Shown here: in pieces, positions 7,732 through 17,500 of the stretch | Layout: each line of letters begins with the position of its first letter | Numbering within the stretch: the stretch's first letter is position 1 | NCBI GenBank assembly: GCA_903888515.1 | Contig: CAISTY010000174.1 | Coordinates: forward strand, 1 to 61,292 | DNA length: 61,292 nucleotides | Direction: 5' to 3' | Origin: Akkermansiaceae bacterium | GTDB taxonomy: Bacteria; Verrucomicrobiota; Verrucomicrobiia; Verrucomicrobiales; Akkermansiaceae | Program-made: the position numbers and the translations under genes | The notes under the pieces: model-generated | Seen by the model: only the letters and a program-made list of their open reading frames with translations | Database searches by the model: none | What the model was told of the DNA's origin: nothing

Positions 7732-10700
7732 AAACCAAACTCATAGTCGTGGCGGCGCTTGTCGGATGGGTATCTGCCGGTGCCGCTGCGGACGATTACG
7801 ATTTCTATGCCGGGCTGCGGTATCCGGGCGCGAAATTGCGTCCCGACGTGGACATCTACAAGGTGAAGGAGGCGGGCACGGGCGACCCGAAGGCCTACGA
7901 GCGCCGCGAGGTCGATTGGTGGCCGCGCAAGGGCGTGGATATCATCCAAGTCGCGAAGGGGATGCCGTTGCGAACCTGGACGCTGCGGGCACCACGGCTC
8001 GCAACCGGGACTCATCAGTTAGAGGCGCATCTGGTCGGCTTCCGCGGCATGGGCAACACGATGAGCGGCAGGTCGGATGGCGGGCCGATCGAGCCGGGCG
8101 TCGTGCTGCGCCTGCCCGACGGCAGGAAGCGTTGTTTCGTGCGGGGCAGCTTCGGCGAAGAAGACAAGAAGTACATCATGGACTTGTACCTCAAGGAGAT
8201 GAATCGCATCAAGGCCGGCCTCGACAAAACCAAGCGCGTCAAGCCGTCCAACGCCGACCTCCGATGGCCTAACAACGCCAAGCCGGGCGATCCGGGCACG
8301 ATGCAGGTCGAGTCCGAACACTTCATCTGGGTGTCCGGCAGCCAGGGAGGTAGCGATGACGACCCATGGGTCAACGCCAAGGAGCCGGATCGAGGGAAGT
8401 GGTATCGGGACGGTGCGGTGGAATGCGCGGAGTACTGGTGGGCGCTGCTCGAATATGCCGGCAACCTCATGTTTTACTGGGACCGAAAGGAGAAGTTGAA
8501 ACACGAAATCACTGTGGCCGGCACCAAGCGCAACGGTCACGAGGTCATCGCCGGCTATGCTGGCGGCGGCTACGGCGGATGTATCCTGAAGGGTGCGGGC
8601 GGCGGTCCGTGGGCATCCGGACTGTGGCATGAGTGGGGCCACGGGTCGTTGTCGAACAGGGTGCGACTCGGCGGCGGCGAGGCCCAGGCGGACGCGCACC
8701 AGTGCCTTGCCGATCCAAGCTCGCTCAAGGGCAACGCTCATATCCGCGCACCCTGGCGCAATCTTTTTTTCGGGGGGGGTGGATACGGACACACGATCTT
8801 CTACATCATCACGGGCGACGACCCCAACTGGGGGTACGCATGGTTCACATGCCTGCCTTATGGTGCGGATGAATGGAGCGTGCTGCAAACCGTGGCACGC
8901 GTCGGCGAACAACGCGGGTTGTTCAAAAACGGCGTCCGCGGAGTGGGCGACATGGTCGGTGAATACGGCGCGCGCCTGGCAACCTTCGACTGCGAACTCG
9001 AGGACCTCCTGACCAGCCACTACTTCGCACCCGCACACAACTGGCTCGAAACGGTTGACGGCGCAAAAGGCATCTATCGGATTCCGTGGGAGGATGCGCC
9101 GGAGCCGTTCGGCCTCAATATTGTGCGGTTGGTGCCCGGCGATGGTGCCGGGAAATTCACGGTGGATTTCATGGGAGTGCACGATCCGGATTATTTCAGT
9201 GACTGGCGTGCGTGCATCGTCGCCGTTGGCCAAGACGGCAAGCGCCGTTACTCGCCGATGTGGAACAAGGGCGCGATGACGATGGCGTGTCAGCCCGGCG
9301 ACAGAGCCTACTGGTTGACCGTGACCGCAACGCCCACGGCACTGTATACCGGCAACTCGGGACAGAACCTTTACACCGGGCGCCACGCGTACCGCTACCC
9401 GTGGTCGGTCCAACTGTCCGGTGCACGGCCCGGCACGCCGCACGATACCCGCGTGGATCCGGCAGAGACTGATCTCATGAAAAAGGGCAAACGCCATTCT
9501 AACGGCGGCGGCTGGGTAGCCGACAGCGCGAAGGTGGCGGCCACCGCCTATATCGGGCCCGCCGCGAGGGTGCTTGGCAACGCGCAGGTGTTGGATCATG
9601 CGATGGTCGAGGATTATGCGGTCGTGACTGGCGACGCGCTGGTTGCGGATCACGCGCGGGTCAGCGGCGCTGCCATGTTAGATAAGCGCGCCAAGGTGAT
9701 TGGCCATGCGCGCACATGGGCCGCGCTCGGTGGTTCGGATGTGGCGGACATCGTTCCCAAGCGGGTGGGTGCCGAGAAACTTCATGAGTACGCATTATGG
9801 GCGAATTATGCCATGGATCGCCCCGAGAACACGCTGCTGGAGGATTGGTATAGGTTCCCGCACAACGCCGGCATACATTCGGGCCCGAATCTGAATGGCT
9901 ATCTCTACGGTCAGCCGGCGTTCGTGGTGGACGGCGATCATCGCGGATTCCGCTTCGATGGCAAAACCCAGTTCGGCGAAATGTGCCCGCGCCTGGCCGA
10001 TCTCGGCGCGATCACCATCGACATCATTGTCAAGTGCGAGGGCCAGGCTGCGCAGACGATCTTCGATTTCGGTAGTTCCACCACGAACTGCTGCGTGTTG
10101 AAAACCGCGCGGAATGGCCAGCCCGGGTTGGTGGCCACGGTGGACGGCAAGACCGTTGTCTCGCTGATCGCCCCAAAACCGCTGCCGCAGAACGAGTGGG
10201 TCCGCCTGCGTGTCGAGATCGACGGCATCAAGGCGGCGCTCTGGCTCAATGGCAACAAGATCGCGGAGATGCCATCCAACTTCCGGCCGTGCGACGTCTT
10301 TCCAGGCGGCAAGGAAAAGCGTAACTTCCTGGCGGCCTCGCGCGATGGCTCGGGCCACTTCAAGGGCATCATCGACCGGGTCGTGGTCTATCATGCCGTG
10401 CACAACGATTTTTCCAAGGTGCCCGACCCCCTCCGCGACGCGCCCATCCGCCCCACCGCCGAAGTGGCCGAGACCTTCGAAAAGACGCTCGGCAATGTCG
10501 CGGAGAGAAACAAGCAAATACAAGCCGGTGTGCAGAAGATGACCGAGCCCTACAACAAACTTAAGGAGCGGCAGGACGCCCGCATCAAGGAGTTGTTAGA
10601 CAGGGATCCGGCATATCTGGCCGCAATTGTGGAACTTGAGAGGGTCAAGAAGGATTCGAAAGGAGCGGCGGACATGGCTCTCAAGGTTGGGGCTGCCGAG

Positions 10701-11057
10701 AAGGCGTTGGGGGATGCGAGTGACAAGGCGCTGGCTCCCTATCTTCCCGAGAAGCTCTGGACCGGAGGCTTTGCCTACGCGGGGTTCAGAGGCTACTACA
10801 ACACCCCCTATCGCCTATACATTACGGATCATGTCCAGACTTTGGTCAGCGGCGGGCCGATGCGCGAGGATCCCGGGTCTTTGAAGGGACTGGCGGAAAC
10901 TGCTGCCAGCAATAAGGGCTGGAGCACAAGCATCGACTGGGACTGGCGCATGCGTCAGGAGATCGATGGCACGATCAAGGATTTGCCACTGCAGGAAAAG
11001 TGGCTTATTAAAGCACGCGGCCCGGTGGTGACGGATCATCCGGCCCGGATCAAGTGA
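7728..11057 (+). CDS. Secreted HExxH metalloprotease with beta-helix and LamG domains (paralog 1)
   Basis: This 1109-residue protein begins with a signal peptide (residues 1 to about 21); I chose ATG 7728 for that reason. An N-terminal domain with WWPRKGVD is followed by a zincin domain with HEWGH at 301-305 and, 13 residues later, GEAQADAH, a plausible gluzincin third ligand (Glu). Left-handed beta-helix hexapeptide repeats follow near 586-664 (patterns like AKVAATAYIGPAARVLG), then a LamG/concanavalin-like domain near 720-890 and a charged helical C-terminus near 907-1004. The protease part resembles the DUF6055/Svx group known from plant pathogens; that assignment is from memory and should be confirmed. 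The gene follows regulatory copy 2 and precedes GH127 by 61 bp. The hexapeptide repeats might suggest an acyltransferase, but the HExxH favours a protease. Confidence 0.75.
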   Translation: MKTKLIVVAALVGWVSAGAAADDYDFYAGLRYPGAKLRPDVDIYKVKEAGTGDPKAYERREVDWWPRKGVDIIQVAKGMPLRTWTLRAPRLATGTHQLEAHLVGFRGMGNTMSGRSDGGPIEPGVVLRLPDGRKRCFVRGSFGEEDKKYIMDLYLKEMNRIKAGLDKTKRVKPSNADLRWPNNAKPGDPGTMQVESEHFIWVSGSQGGSDDDPWVNAKEPDRGKWYRDGAVECAEYWWALLEYAGNLMFYWDRKEKLKHEITVAGTKRNGHEVIAGYAGGGYGGCILKGAGGGPWASGLWHEWGHGSLSNRVRLGGGEAQADAHQCLADPSSLKGNAHIRAPWRNLFFGGGGYGHTIFYIITGDDPNWGYAWFTCLPYGADEWSVLQTVARVGEQRGLFKNGVRGVGDMVGEYGARLATFDCELEDLLTSHYFAPAHNWLETVDGAKGIYRIPWEDAPEPFGLNIVRLVPGDGAGKFTVDFMGVHDPDYFSDWRACIVAVGQDGKRRYSPMWNKGAMTMACQPGDRAYWLTVTATPTALYTGNSGQNLYTGRHAYRYPWSVQLSGARPGTPHDTRVDPAETDLMKKGKRHSNGGGWVADSAKVAATAYIGPAARVLGNAQVLDHAMVEDYAVVTGDALVADHARVSGAAMLDKRAKVIGHARTWAALGGSDVADIVPKRVGAEKLHEYALWANYAMDRPENTLLEDWYRFPHNAGIHSGPNLNGYLYGQPAFVVDGDHRGFRFDGKTQFGEMCPRLADLGAITIDIIVKCEGQAAQTIFDFGSSTTNCCVLKTARNGQPGLVATVDGKTVVSLIAPKPLPQNEWVRLRVEIDGIKAALWLNGNKIAEMPSNFRPCDVFPGGKEKRNFLAASRDGSGHFKGIIDRVVVYHAVHNDFSKVPDPLRDAPIRPTAEVAETFEKTLGNVAERNKQIQAGVQKMTEPYNKLKERQDARIKELLDRDPAYLAAIVELERVKKDSKGAADMALKVGAAEKALGDASDKALAPYLPEKLWTGGFAYAGFRGYYNTPYRLYITDHVQTLVSGGPMREDPGSLKGLAETAASNKGWSTSIDWDWRMRQEIDGTIKDLPLQEKWLIKARGPVVTDHPARIK

Positions 11058-11118
11058 ACCTGAAATGTCGCAATACAAGAAATAGCACAAGAAAACAAAC
11101 ACTGGAAACCAACACACC

Positions 11119-13053
11119 ATGAAATCATACCTCATTCTATCACTGACGTGTCTGCCGTGTTGCCTGGGATTCGCCCAGACAACGGCGGAACCATCCGCCG
11201 CGCGCGACCGTATCGAACCGGTCCGCCTATCGACAATTGAACTCGGCGGCTTCTGGAAACAGCAGAACAAGCGGCTGACGGAACAATGGCTGCCGCATTG
11301 CATCCGGCAGATGGAAAAAGGTGGCAAAGGCCAGGAGTTGCTCAATCTGGTGGCCCTCGGCCGGGTGGAACGGGGCGAACCGGTCGATTGGAAATATACT
11401 GGCGCGCCATGGAGCGATGCCTACGTTTACAACACGGTGGAGGCCATCTGCCTCGCGCTGGCGATCAAGCCGGATGGCGATGCCGATCTCACCGGCGCAC
11501 AAACGCAGCTCCGCGCCAAACTCGACGAGTGGATTCCGATCATTCTCGCCGCACAGGCCAAGGACGGTTACATCCACTCCTTCCATGTGGTCAACAAGCG
11601 CCCACGCTACAGCAATGTCGGCTGGCATGAATTCTATGTGATGGGTTACTTCCTCGAAATGGGAGTGGCCCACTACCGGATGACCGACGGCAAAGACCGG
11701 CGGCTTTACGATGCGGCGGTCCGCTGCGGCGACCATCTATGCGCCACCTTCGGTCCGCCGCCGCTGCGGACCTGGCGTAACGGCCATCCGGGAATGGAAT
11801 ACGCACTCTGCCGTTTGGGCCGCCTGGTCAACGAGGTGGCAGGCACGGGCAAGGGCGATAAGTATATCCAACTCGCCAAACATTTCCTCGAACACCAGCA
11901 CGAGGGCGATAAACCGACCCCCTACAATCAGTCGGACAAACCAGTGCTCGAGTTGAGCGAGGCGGCGGGCCACGCGGTGCGCGCCACATATTTCTACACC
12001 GCCATGACCGACATCGCGCTGCACACCGGCAGTGCCCCTTACCAGCAGGCGGCCGACCGCCTGTGGGCGAACGCCATCCACAAGAAACACTATATCACCG
12101 GCGGCGTGGGGGCGTCCCACAAAGGCGAGGCTTTTGCCGGCGACTACGAGCTGCCTAACGACGGTTACTGCGAGTCATGTGCCGGCTGCGGCCTGAGCTT
12201 CTGGTCCGACCGCATGCACCGCTTGCATGCGGACGGCCATTACCGCGACGTCCAGGAGCGCGTGCTCTATAACAACCTGCTCGGATCCGTCGAACTGAGC
12301 GGCACGAATTTCTATTATCAAAATCCGTTGACATCTAACAAAGCACGCCATCCGTGGCACGGGTGCCCGTGTTGCGTCGGCAACATTCCGCGCTCGCTCA
12401 TCGCGATCAAGGACATGATCTATTCGCTCAACCCGGCTCGCACCGAACTCTACCTCAGCCACTATGTGGACAGCGTGGCGGCGCTCCCCGAAGTCGGCGG
12501 CGCCCCGCTGCGCATCCGGCAGACCACCCGCTACCCGTGGGACGGCGAAGTGACGGTGACGCTGCACCCGGCGCGGCCGGGCGCCTTCACCCTCAAACTG
12601 CGCATCCCCAACCGCACGGAAAGCGCATTGTATTCCGCCACCCCCGATCTGGCCGGACGCTTCACGGTGCGCGTGAACGGCAAGCCGCAAACGCCCAAGA
12701 TCGAACGCGGCTATATTGCCCTGCAAGGCGAATGGAAGGATGGCGACCGGGTGGAATTGTCGCTGCCGATGGATGTGCAACGCGTTCATTGCGACAAGCA
12801 GGTAGTTGCCAATCGCGGACGTGTGGCACTCCAACGCGGGCCGCTCGCATACAATGTCGAGGACGTGGAGCACCCGCAAACAGCCGCCGCAGTCATCCTC
12901 CCACCAGAGCTGCCGCTCAAGGCGGTGTGGCAGGAAGGACTACTCGGCGGTATCACGACGATCGAAGGCCAGGGCATCAAGGCGGTGCCGAACTATGTGC
13001 GGCTCAACCGCGGCGGGGCGTCGCAGGTGTGGCTGCTAGAGAAACCCGAATAA
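11119..13053 (+). CDS. GH127 beta-L-arabinofuranosidase
   Basis: The 644-residue protein has a signal peptide and the full GH127 pattern. It starts with RIEPVRLSTIELGGFWKQQ and carries a CESC segment (351-354) and a CPCC segment (416-419). In characterised GH127 enzymes one glutamate and three cysteines bind zinc beside the catalytic cysteine; here Glu352, Cys354, Cys418 and Cys419 fit. GH127 enzymes release beta-L-arabinofuranose, for instance from hydroxyproline-linked oligo-arabinosides of extensins. The leader before the ATG is A/C-rich with no Shine-Dalgarno. It lies between the protease and oxidoreductase genes on one strand. Confidence 0.9.
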   Translation: MKSYLILSLTCLPCCLGFAQTTAEPSAARDRIEPVRLSTIELGGFWKQQNKRLTEQWLPHCIRQMEKGGKGQELLNLVALGRVERGEPVDWKYTGAPWSDAYVYNTVEAICLALAIKPDGDADLTGAQTQLRAKLDEWIPIILAAQAKDGYIHSFHVVNKRPRYSNVGWHEFYVMGYFLEMGVAHYRMTDGKDRRLYDAAVRCGDHLCATFGPPPLRTWRNGHPGMEYALCRLGRLVNEVAGTGKGDKYIQLAKHFLEHQHEGDKPTPYNQSDKPVLELSEAAGHAVRATYFYTAMTDIALHTGSAPYQQAADRLWANAIHKKHYITGGVGASHKGEAFAGDYELPNDGYCESCAGCGLSFWSDRMHRLHADGHYRDVQERVLYNNLLGSVELSGTNFYYQNPLTSNKARHPWHGCPCCVGNIPRSLIAIKDMIYSLNPARTELYLSHYVDSVAALPEVGGAPLRIRQTTRYPWDGEVTVTLHPARPGAFTLKLRIPNRTESALYSATPDLAGRFTVRVNGKPQTPKIERGYIALQGEWKDGDRVELSLPMDVQRVHCDKQVVANRGRVALQRGPLAYNVEDVEHPQTAAAVILPPELPLKAVWQEGLLGGITTIEGQGIKAVPNYVRLNRGGASQVWLLEKPE

Positions 13054-13162
13054 GTCACCTGACATCTCCCGCAACGGCTGGAAAACGCCATGCCAATTGA
13101 CTTCCCTATCAGAACCGAATCCTGCTTGAATCAACAATTCCAACCCACATGATGATACACCT

Positions 13163-14581
13163 ATGAATCCGCAAATCAACCGAAGATTGTTTTTGAAAAC
13201 CACTGTTGGCGCCGGCGTGTTCAGCCAGTTCGGCTTCAACATCCTGCACGCCCAAAACAAGGGTGATAAACTCCGCTTGGCCATCATTGCCACCGGCGGT
13301 AAAGGTGGATCGCATCTCCAATGCGTCCAGCGGGCCGGCGACATCGTCGTCGCCCACTGTGACATCGATGCCAACCGCCAGGGCATGGCGCCCGGCACAT
13401 GGCCGGCGTCCAAGTTCTATCAGGACTACCGGCGGTTGTTTGACAAGGAGATCAAGAATATTGATGCGGTGATGGTGGCGACACCGGATCACAGCCACTA
13501 CCCACCGACGGCCATGGCGATGGCGGCGGGCAAACATTGCTACACGCAGAAACCGCTGGTCCACACCGTCGGGGAAGCCCGCCAGTTGCAACTGGCACTT
13601 GAAAAGCACAAGGTGGCAACACAAATGGGCAACCAGGGGCATGCCGGTGAAGGCAACCGCCTGATCTATGAATATGTCAACGGCGGCATGCTCGGTGATG
13701 TGACGGAAATCCATTGTGTCACCAACCGTCCGATCTGGCCGCAAGGCGGCCCGCGTCCTGCCGGTGAAGACCCGGTGCCCGCCAACATCGACTGGGATTT
13801 GTGGCTTGGGCCGGCCCCCGTGCGCCCGTATAAGAATGGGGTTTACCATGACTTCAAATGGCGCGGGTTTTATGACTTTGGCGGTGGTGCGCTGGCCGAT
13901 ATGGCCTGCCACACCATGGACAGTATTTTCTGGTCCATGAACCCGGGTGTGCCCAAAAGTGTGGAAGTGATGGAAATCCACCAGCACAGCGACGACATGT
14001 TCCCGTCCGGCGCCATTTTCCGCTGGATCTTCCCCGCCGGCAAACTGCCTAACGGTAAAGCCCGCCCGGAACTCACCATTTACTGGTACGAAGGGAAATT
14101 GCTCAAAGACGGCAAGGAAGTGCCCGCACTTGAACGCGTCCGCCGCCCTGCCAAATTGGAGGAAAACAAGAAGATGCCGCGCAGTGGCAATGTTTATTTC
14201 GGCTCCAAGGCGGATCTGCTCATTCAAGGTGACTATGGCGACAGCCCGCGCATTGTCACCGGTCCGGACGAAGCGCCGGCGGGCAAGCCGCCCCAACTGC
14301 TGGAGCGCAACCCCGATGGCGGCGGTGACTACGGCCAGTATGCCGAATGGCGCCGCGCCTGTGTGGGCGAAAAGGACTGGAAGCATCCGGGCTCAAACTT
14401 CACCTACGCAGCCCCGTTCACCGAGGCCATACTGTTAGGAAACATCGCCCTCCGCGTCGGCAAAATCGGCGAGAAACTCGAGTACGATGCCAAACAGATG
14501 AAATTCACCAACAACGCCGAGGCCAGCAAGTATCTCAACAAGACCTATCGCAAAGGTTGGGAACCAATCGGATTTGCCTGA
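13163..14581 (+). CDS. Tat-exported Gfo/Idh/MocA family oxidoreductase
   Basis: The 472-residue protein has a Tat signal (INRRLFLKTT) followed by a Rossmann domain (RLAIIATGGKGGSH). Next come the family block AVMVATPDHSHYPPTAMAMA and the TQKPLVHTVGEARQL segment that carries the catalytic lysine (EKP in most members, QKP here). A GGGALADMACHTMD motif precedes the C-terminal beta-sheet domain. Such enzymes oxidise or epimerise sugars with tightly bound NAD(P). The exact sugar cannot be read from sequence, but the position between GH127 and a protease suggests arabinose- or rhamnose-derived substrates. Confidence 0.85.
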   Translation: MNPQINRRLFLKTTVGAGVFSQFGFNILHAQNKGDKLRLAIIATGGKGGSHLQCVQRAGDIVVAHCDIDANRQGMAPGTWPASKFYQDYRRLFDKEIKNIDAVMVATPDHSHYPPTAMAMAAGKHCYTQKPLVHTVGEARQLQLALEKHKVATQMGNQGHAGEGNRLIYEYVNGGMLGDVTEIHCVTNRPIWPQGGPRPAGEDPVPANIDWDLWLGPAPVRPYKNGVYHDFKWRGFYDFGGGALADMACHTMDSIFWSMNPGVPKSVEVMEIHQHSDDMFPSGAIFRWIFPAGKLPNGKARPELTIYWYEGKLLKDGKEVPALERVRRPAKLEENKKMPRSGNVYFGSKADLLIQGDYGDSPRIVTGPDEAPAGKPPQLLERNPDGGGDYGQYAEWRRACVGEKDWKHPGSNFTYAAPFTEAILLGNIALRVGKIGEKLEYDAKQMKFTNNAEASKYLNKTYRKGWEPIGFA

Positions 14582-14596
14582 TTTCCATACCCCGCC

Positions 14597-17500
14597 ATGT
14601 CAGCCAGGAAAAGGAAACTCAGGGGCAAGAGCGTGATCGGCATGTTGGCGCTTGGTTTGAAAACCCCGTCGATTCTAACGACCATGGCGGCGGCTTGCCT
14701 GACTGCAAGCGCGCCTGCCGCCGAACACGACTACTACAAGTCCCTGCGCTACCCGGCCAAGCTCGTGCCGGGTGTCGGTCTGGACAAGGTGGAGCAGGAA
14801 GGCGGCGCCGACGCCACCGGCTACCAGCGCCGCACCGTGCAATGGTGGCCGCGCCAGGGGCAGGACATCGTGGACATCCCTGCAGGCGCGCCGCTGCGAA
14901 CCTGGACGCGCAACAACGGAAAAAATGATCAGGAGGCGCTGGCCGGTCTTTGCCGGAACTGGACGTCTTCGGACCCCGCAATGTTCAAGGCGCACCTGAT
15001 CGGTTTCCGGGGCTTCGGCACCTCGACTCCCATGAAAGGTCAACCGCCCCATATTCCCGTTGCAGTACTGCGCATGGAGGACGGCAGGCCAAGGGCTCTA
15101 ACAAATTACGGGCCTGTCACCCAGATGGTCAGCCGCGACGACCATGACTTCATTCACAAGATTTGGATGGAAGCATGGCTGAAACTCCATGCCACGGTAC
15201 CTCCCGACCCGCGCGTCTCGCGTTCCGAAGAAGCGATTCCCGAGATGAAGCCCTACGATGCGGTGCGTCCTGCATTCAACGGAATCGAGTGGCGACAAGG
15301 CGACAAGTATCCGCAGTGGTGCGAGACGGGCGAGTGGATCTTCTTCGAGACCCCGCACTTCCGCATCAGGTCTCTCAAGACAGCCAGGGACTCGGGCGGT
15401 TGGGTGCGGCCGGAGGACCCCGCTCGTCAGACATTGAACCATAAGAACACCTTCGAGCACATCGAGAATTTCTGGACCTATGTGCATGCCATGGGTGCCT
15501 CGATGCCTTTCTGGCGTCATGAGGGCCCGAAATACAGATATGTCATTACCGCCACCTCCAGCGGCGCGGGAGGTGGTTACGGCGGCTGCGGGATCGGCGG
15601 GGCCAGCCTCGAGGCGCTGTCACACGAGTTCTTCCACGGCCACGACTGGGGGGGCTGGGACCAGAACGTTTTCGGCGAGACCTCGTGCAATGCGGGGGCG
15701 CACTGCACCTTGCCGGGCGAGTTGCAGATGTTCAGCGGCAATTTCCGGCATCCATGGCGCAACGTGAATGTGACGAGATACCAGTCATCCCTGTGGTGCT
15801 TTGTTCTCGGCGACAATCCCAACTGGGGCTATGGCATCCCGGTGGTGTCCGCCAGCCTCGCCGGCGCCACCGAACTCTCGGCCTATCACACCATTGCCCG
15901 GCTGGGTCAGCAGCGCGGTCTGTGGCAAAACGGCGTCAAGGGATTCGGCGATTTCTTCGGCGAATACGCCGCGCGCATGGTCACCCTCGACATGGTCGAA
16001 CAGGACATGCTGCGCAGCAAGCACGGCATGCCGGAGATCAGTTATGTCTATCCGGTGTACGGCTTGGAGAAGACCTATCGCATCCCCAATTCCGAAGCAC
16101 CCAAAACTTACGGATTCAACATCATCCGCCTGGTTCCGGAGGAAGGCGCCAACGAGATCGTGGTCGATTTCCACGGCTTTCACGACCCGCAACTGCACAG
16201 CGATTGGCGGGTGTGCATTGTTGCCGTCGATGACCGCGGCCGTGCGCGTTACAGCCCTTTGTGGAACAAGGGCAGGATGAGTTTTGGTCTGCAGGCGGCC
16301 GACCGCCGGTTATGGCTGACTGTTGCCGCCACGCCCTCGGCCTTGTGTCTGCCGGGCGGCTCGCAGGCCGGATCGATCAGCGACTATTTGGACGGCTTCC
16401 ATGCCCCGGCTTACCCATGGCAGGTGACCTTGACCGGGTGCGAGCCCGGCACCGCGCACCGCCAGCAGGGCGATGTGATCAATCATGATGAACTTTATAC
16501 CATCAACAACGGCAACAAATATACCGACTTCAGCGTGAAGCACGAGGTGCCCGTCCCGCTGACGGACAAGGACGGCCAGCTTGCCCGTGATAAGCTGTTA
16601 GATATAGCTGTGCGGATCAAGGCATCATCAGCCGCCTTTCAGGAACTAGTCAAAGCGGGCCGGTACGATGAGAATGGCTGGTGGGAGAAGCGCAAAACCG
16701 AAACGCTGGGCGATCTCGCCAGGCGCGTCGAATTCCTGCAGAAGAACGCCATGGGTCATCGCCACGCCAACGGCGGCGGCTTCGTGGCGGACAATGCCCG
16801 CGTGGCGGCGACCGCCTATGTGGGGCCCCATGCGATGGTGCTGGACGGTGCGCAGGTGAAGGACCAGGCATGCATCAAGGAATTTGCGGTCGTGATGGGA
16901 GACAAGACGGTCGTTTCCGGCAATGCCAAGATCGGCGGCAAGGCGTGGGTGTGCGGTGATCTCAAGATCGGCGGCAACGCGCGTATTCTCGAAAGTGCGA
17001 CCATCGTTACCTTGGGCCGCAAGCGCTGGTCCATCATCAATGGCGCGGCCGAGATCACCGGCAGCGTGGTGATCAAGGGCGACCCTTATGTGAATCTGTG
17101 CGACACGACGGATCTGATCCTCACCGGCGGCCTCGTGGCCGACTACGGCGCCACCCTCAAGAGCACCCAACCCGGCACCTTCAGCGTGGGTAGATTCTGC
17201 GTCGGTGCCGAGGTGAGTCAGGGCGTCGATGACGGAGCCCTCTATGCCAACTGGGAGTTCGACCAAGCGCAGACTTTCCTGCTAGAGGATTCCTACGTCA
17301 ACAACAACGGGATTCTCTACGGCAGCCCGCAATTCACCACCGGGGACGGGCGCAAGCACATCGTCTTCAACGGCGTGAATCAGTATGGCGAAGCACCGCC
17401 GTCGGTAGCCGATTTCGGGGCGTTGACCATTGATATGCATATCAACCGCAGCGGCCCCGGCAAGGATCAGCGGCTCTTTGATTTCGGCACCGGCGCGGAG

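Noticed and set aside
8019..9653. Long minus-strand open frame of 544 codons opposite the protease gene
   Set aside because: It is a shadow of the plus-strand gene in GC-rich DNA. Its translation is rich in Arg, His and Val with no recognisable domain, while the plus strand encodes a clear multidomain protein.
7728..11057. Acyltransferase based on hexapeptide repeats
   Set aside because: The repeats are only one segment of a secreted multidomain protein, and an HExxH site with a plausible third ligand is conserved in all three paralogs.
13109..14386. Minus-strand open frame of 425 codons opposite the oxidoreductase
   Set aside because: It is a shadow of the Gfo/Idh/MocA gene and shows no motifs.
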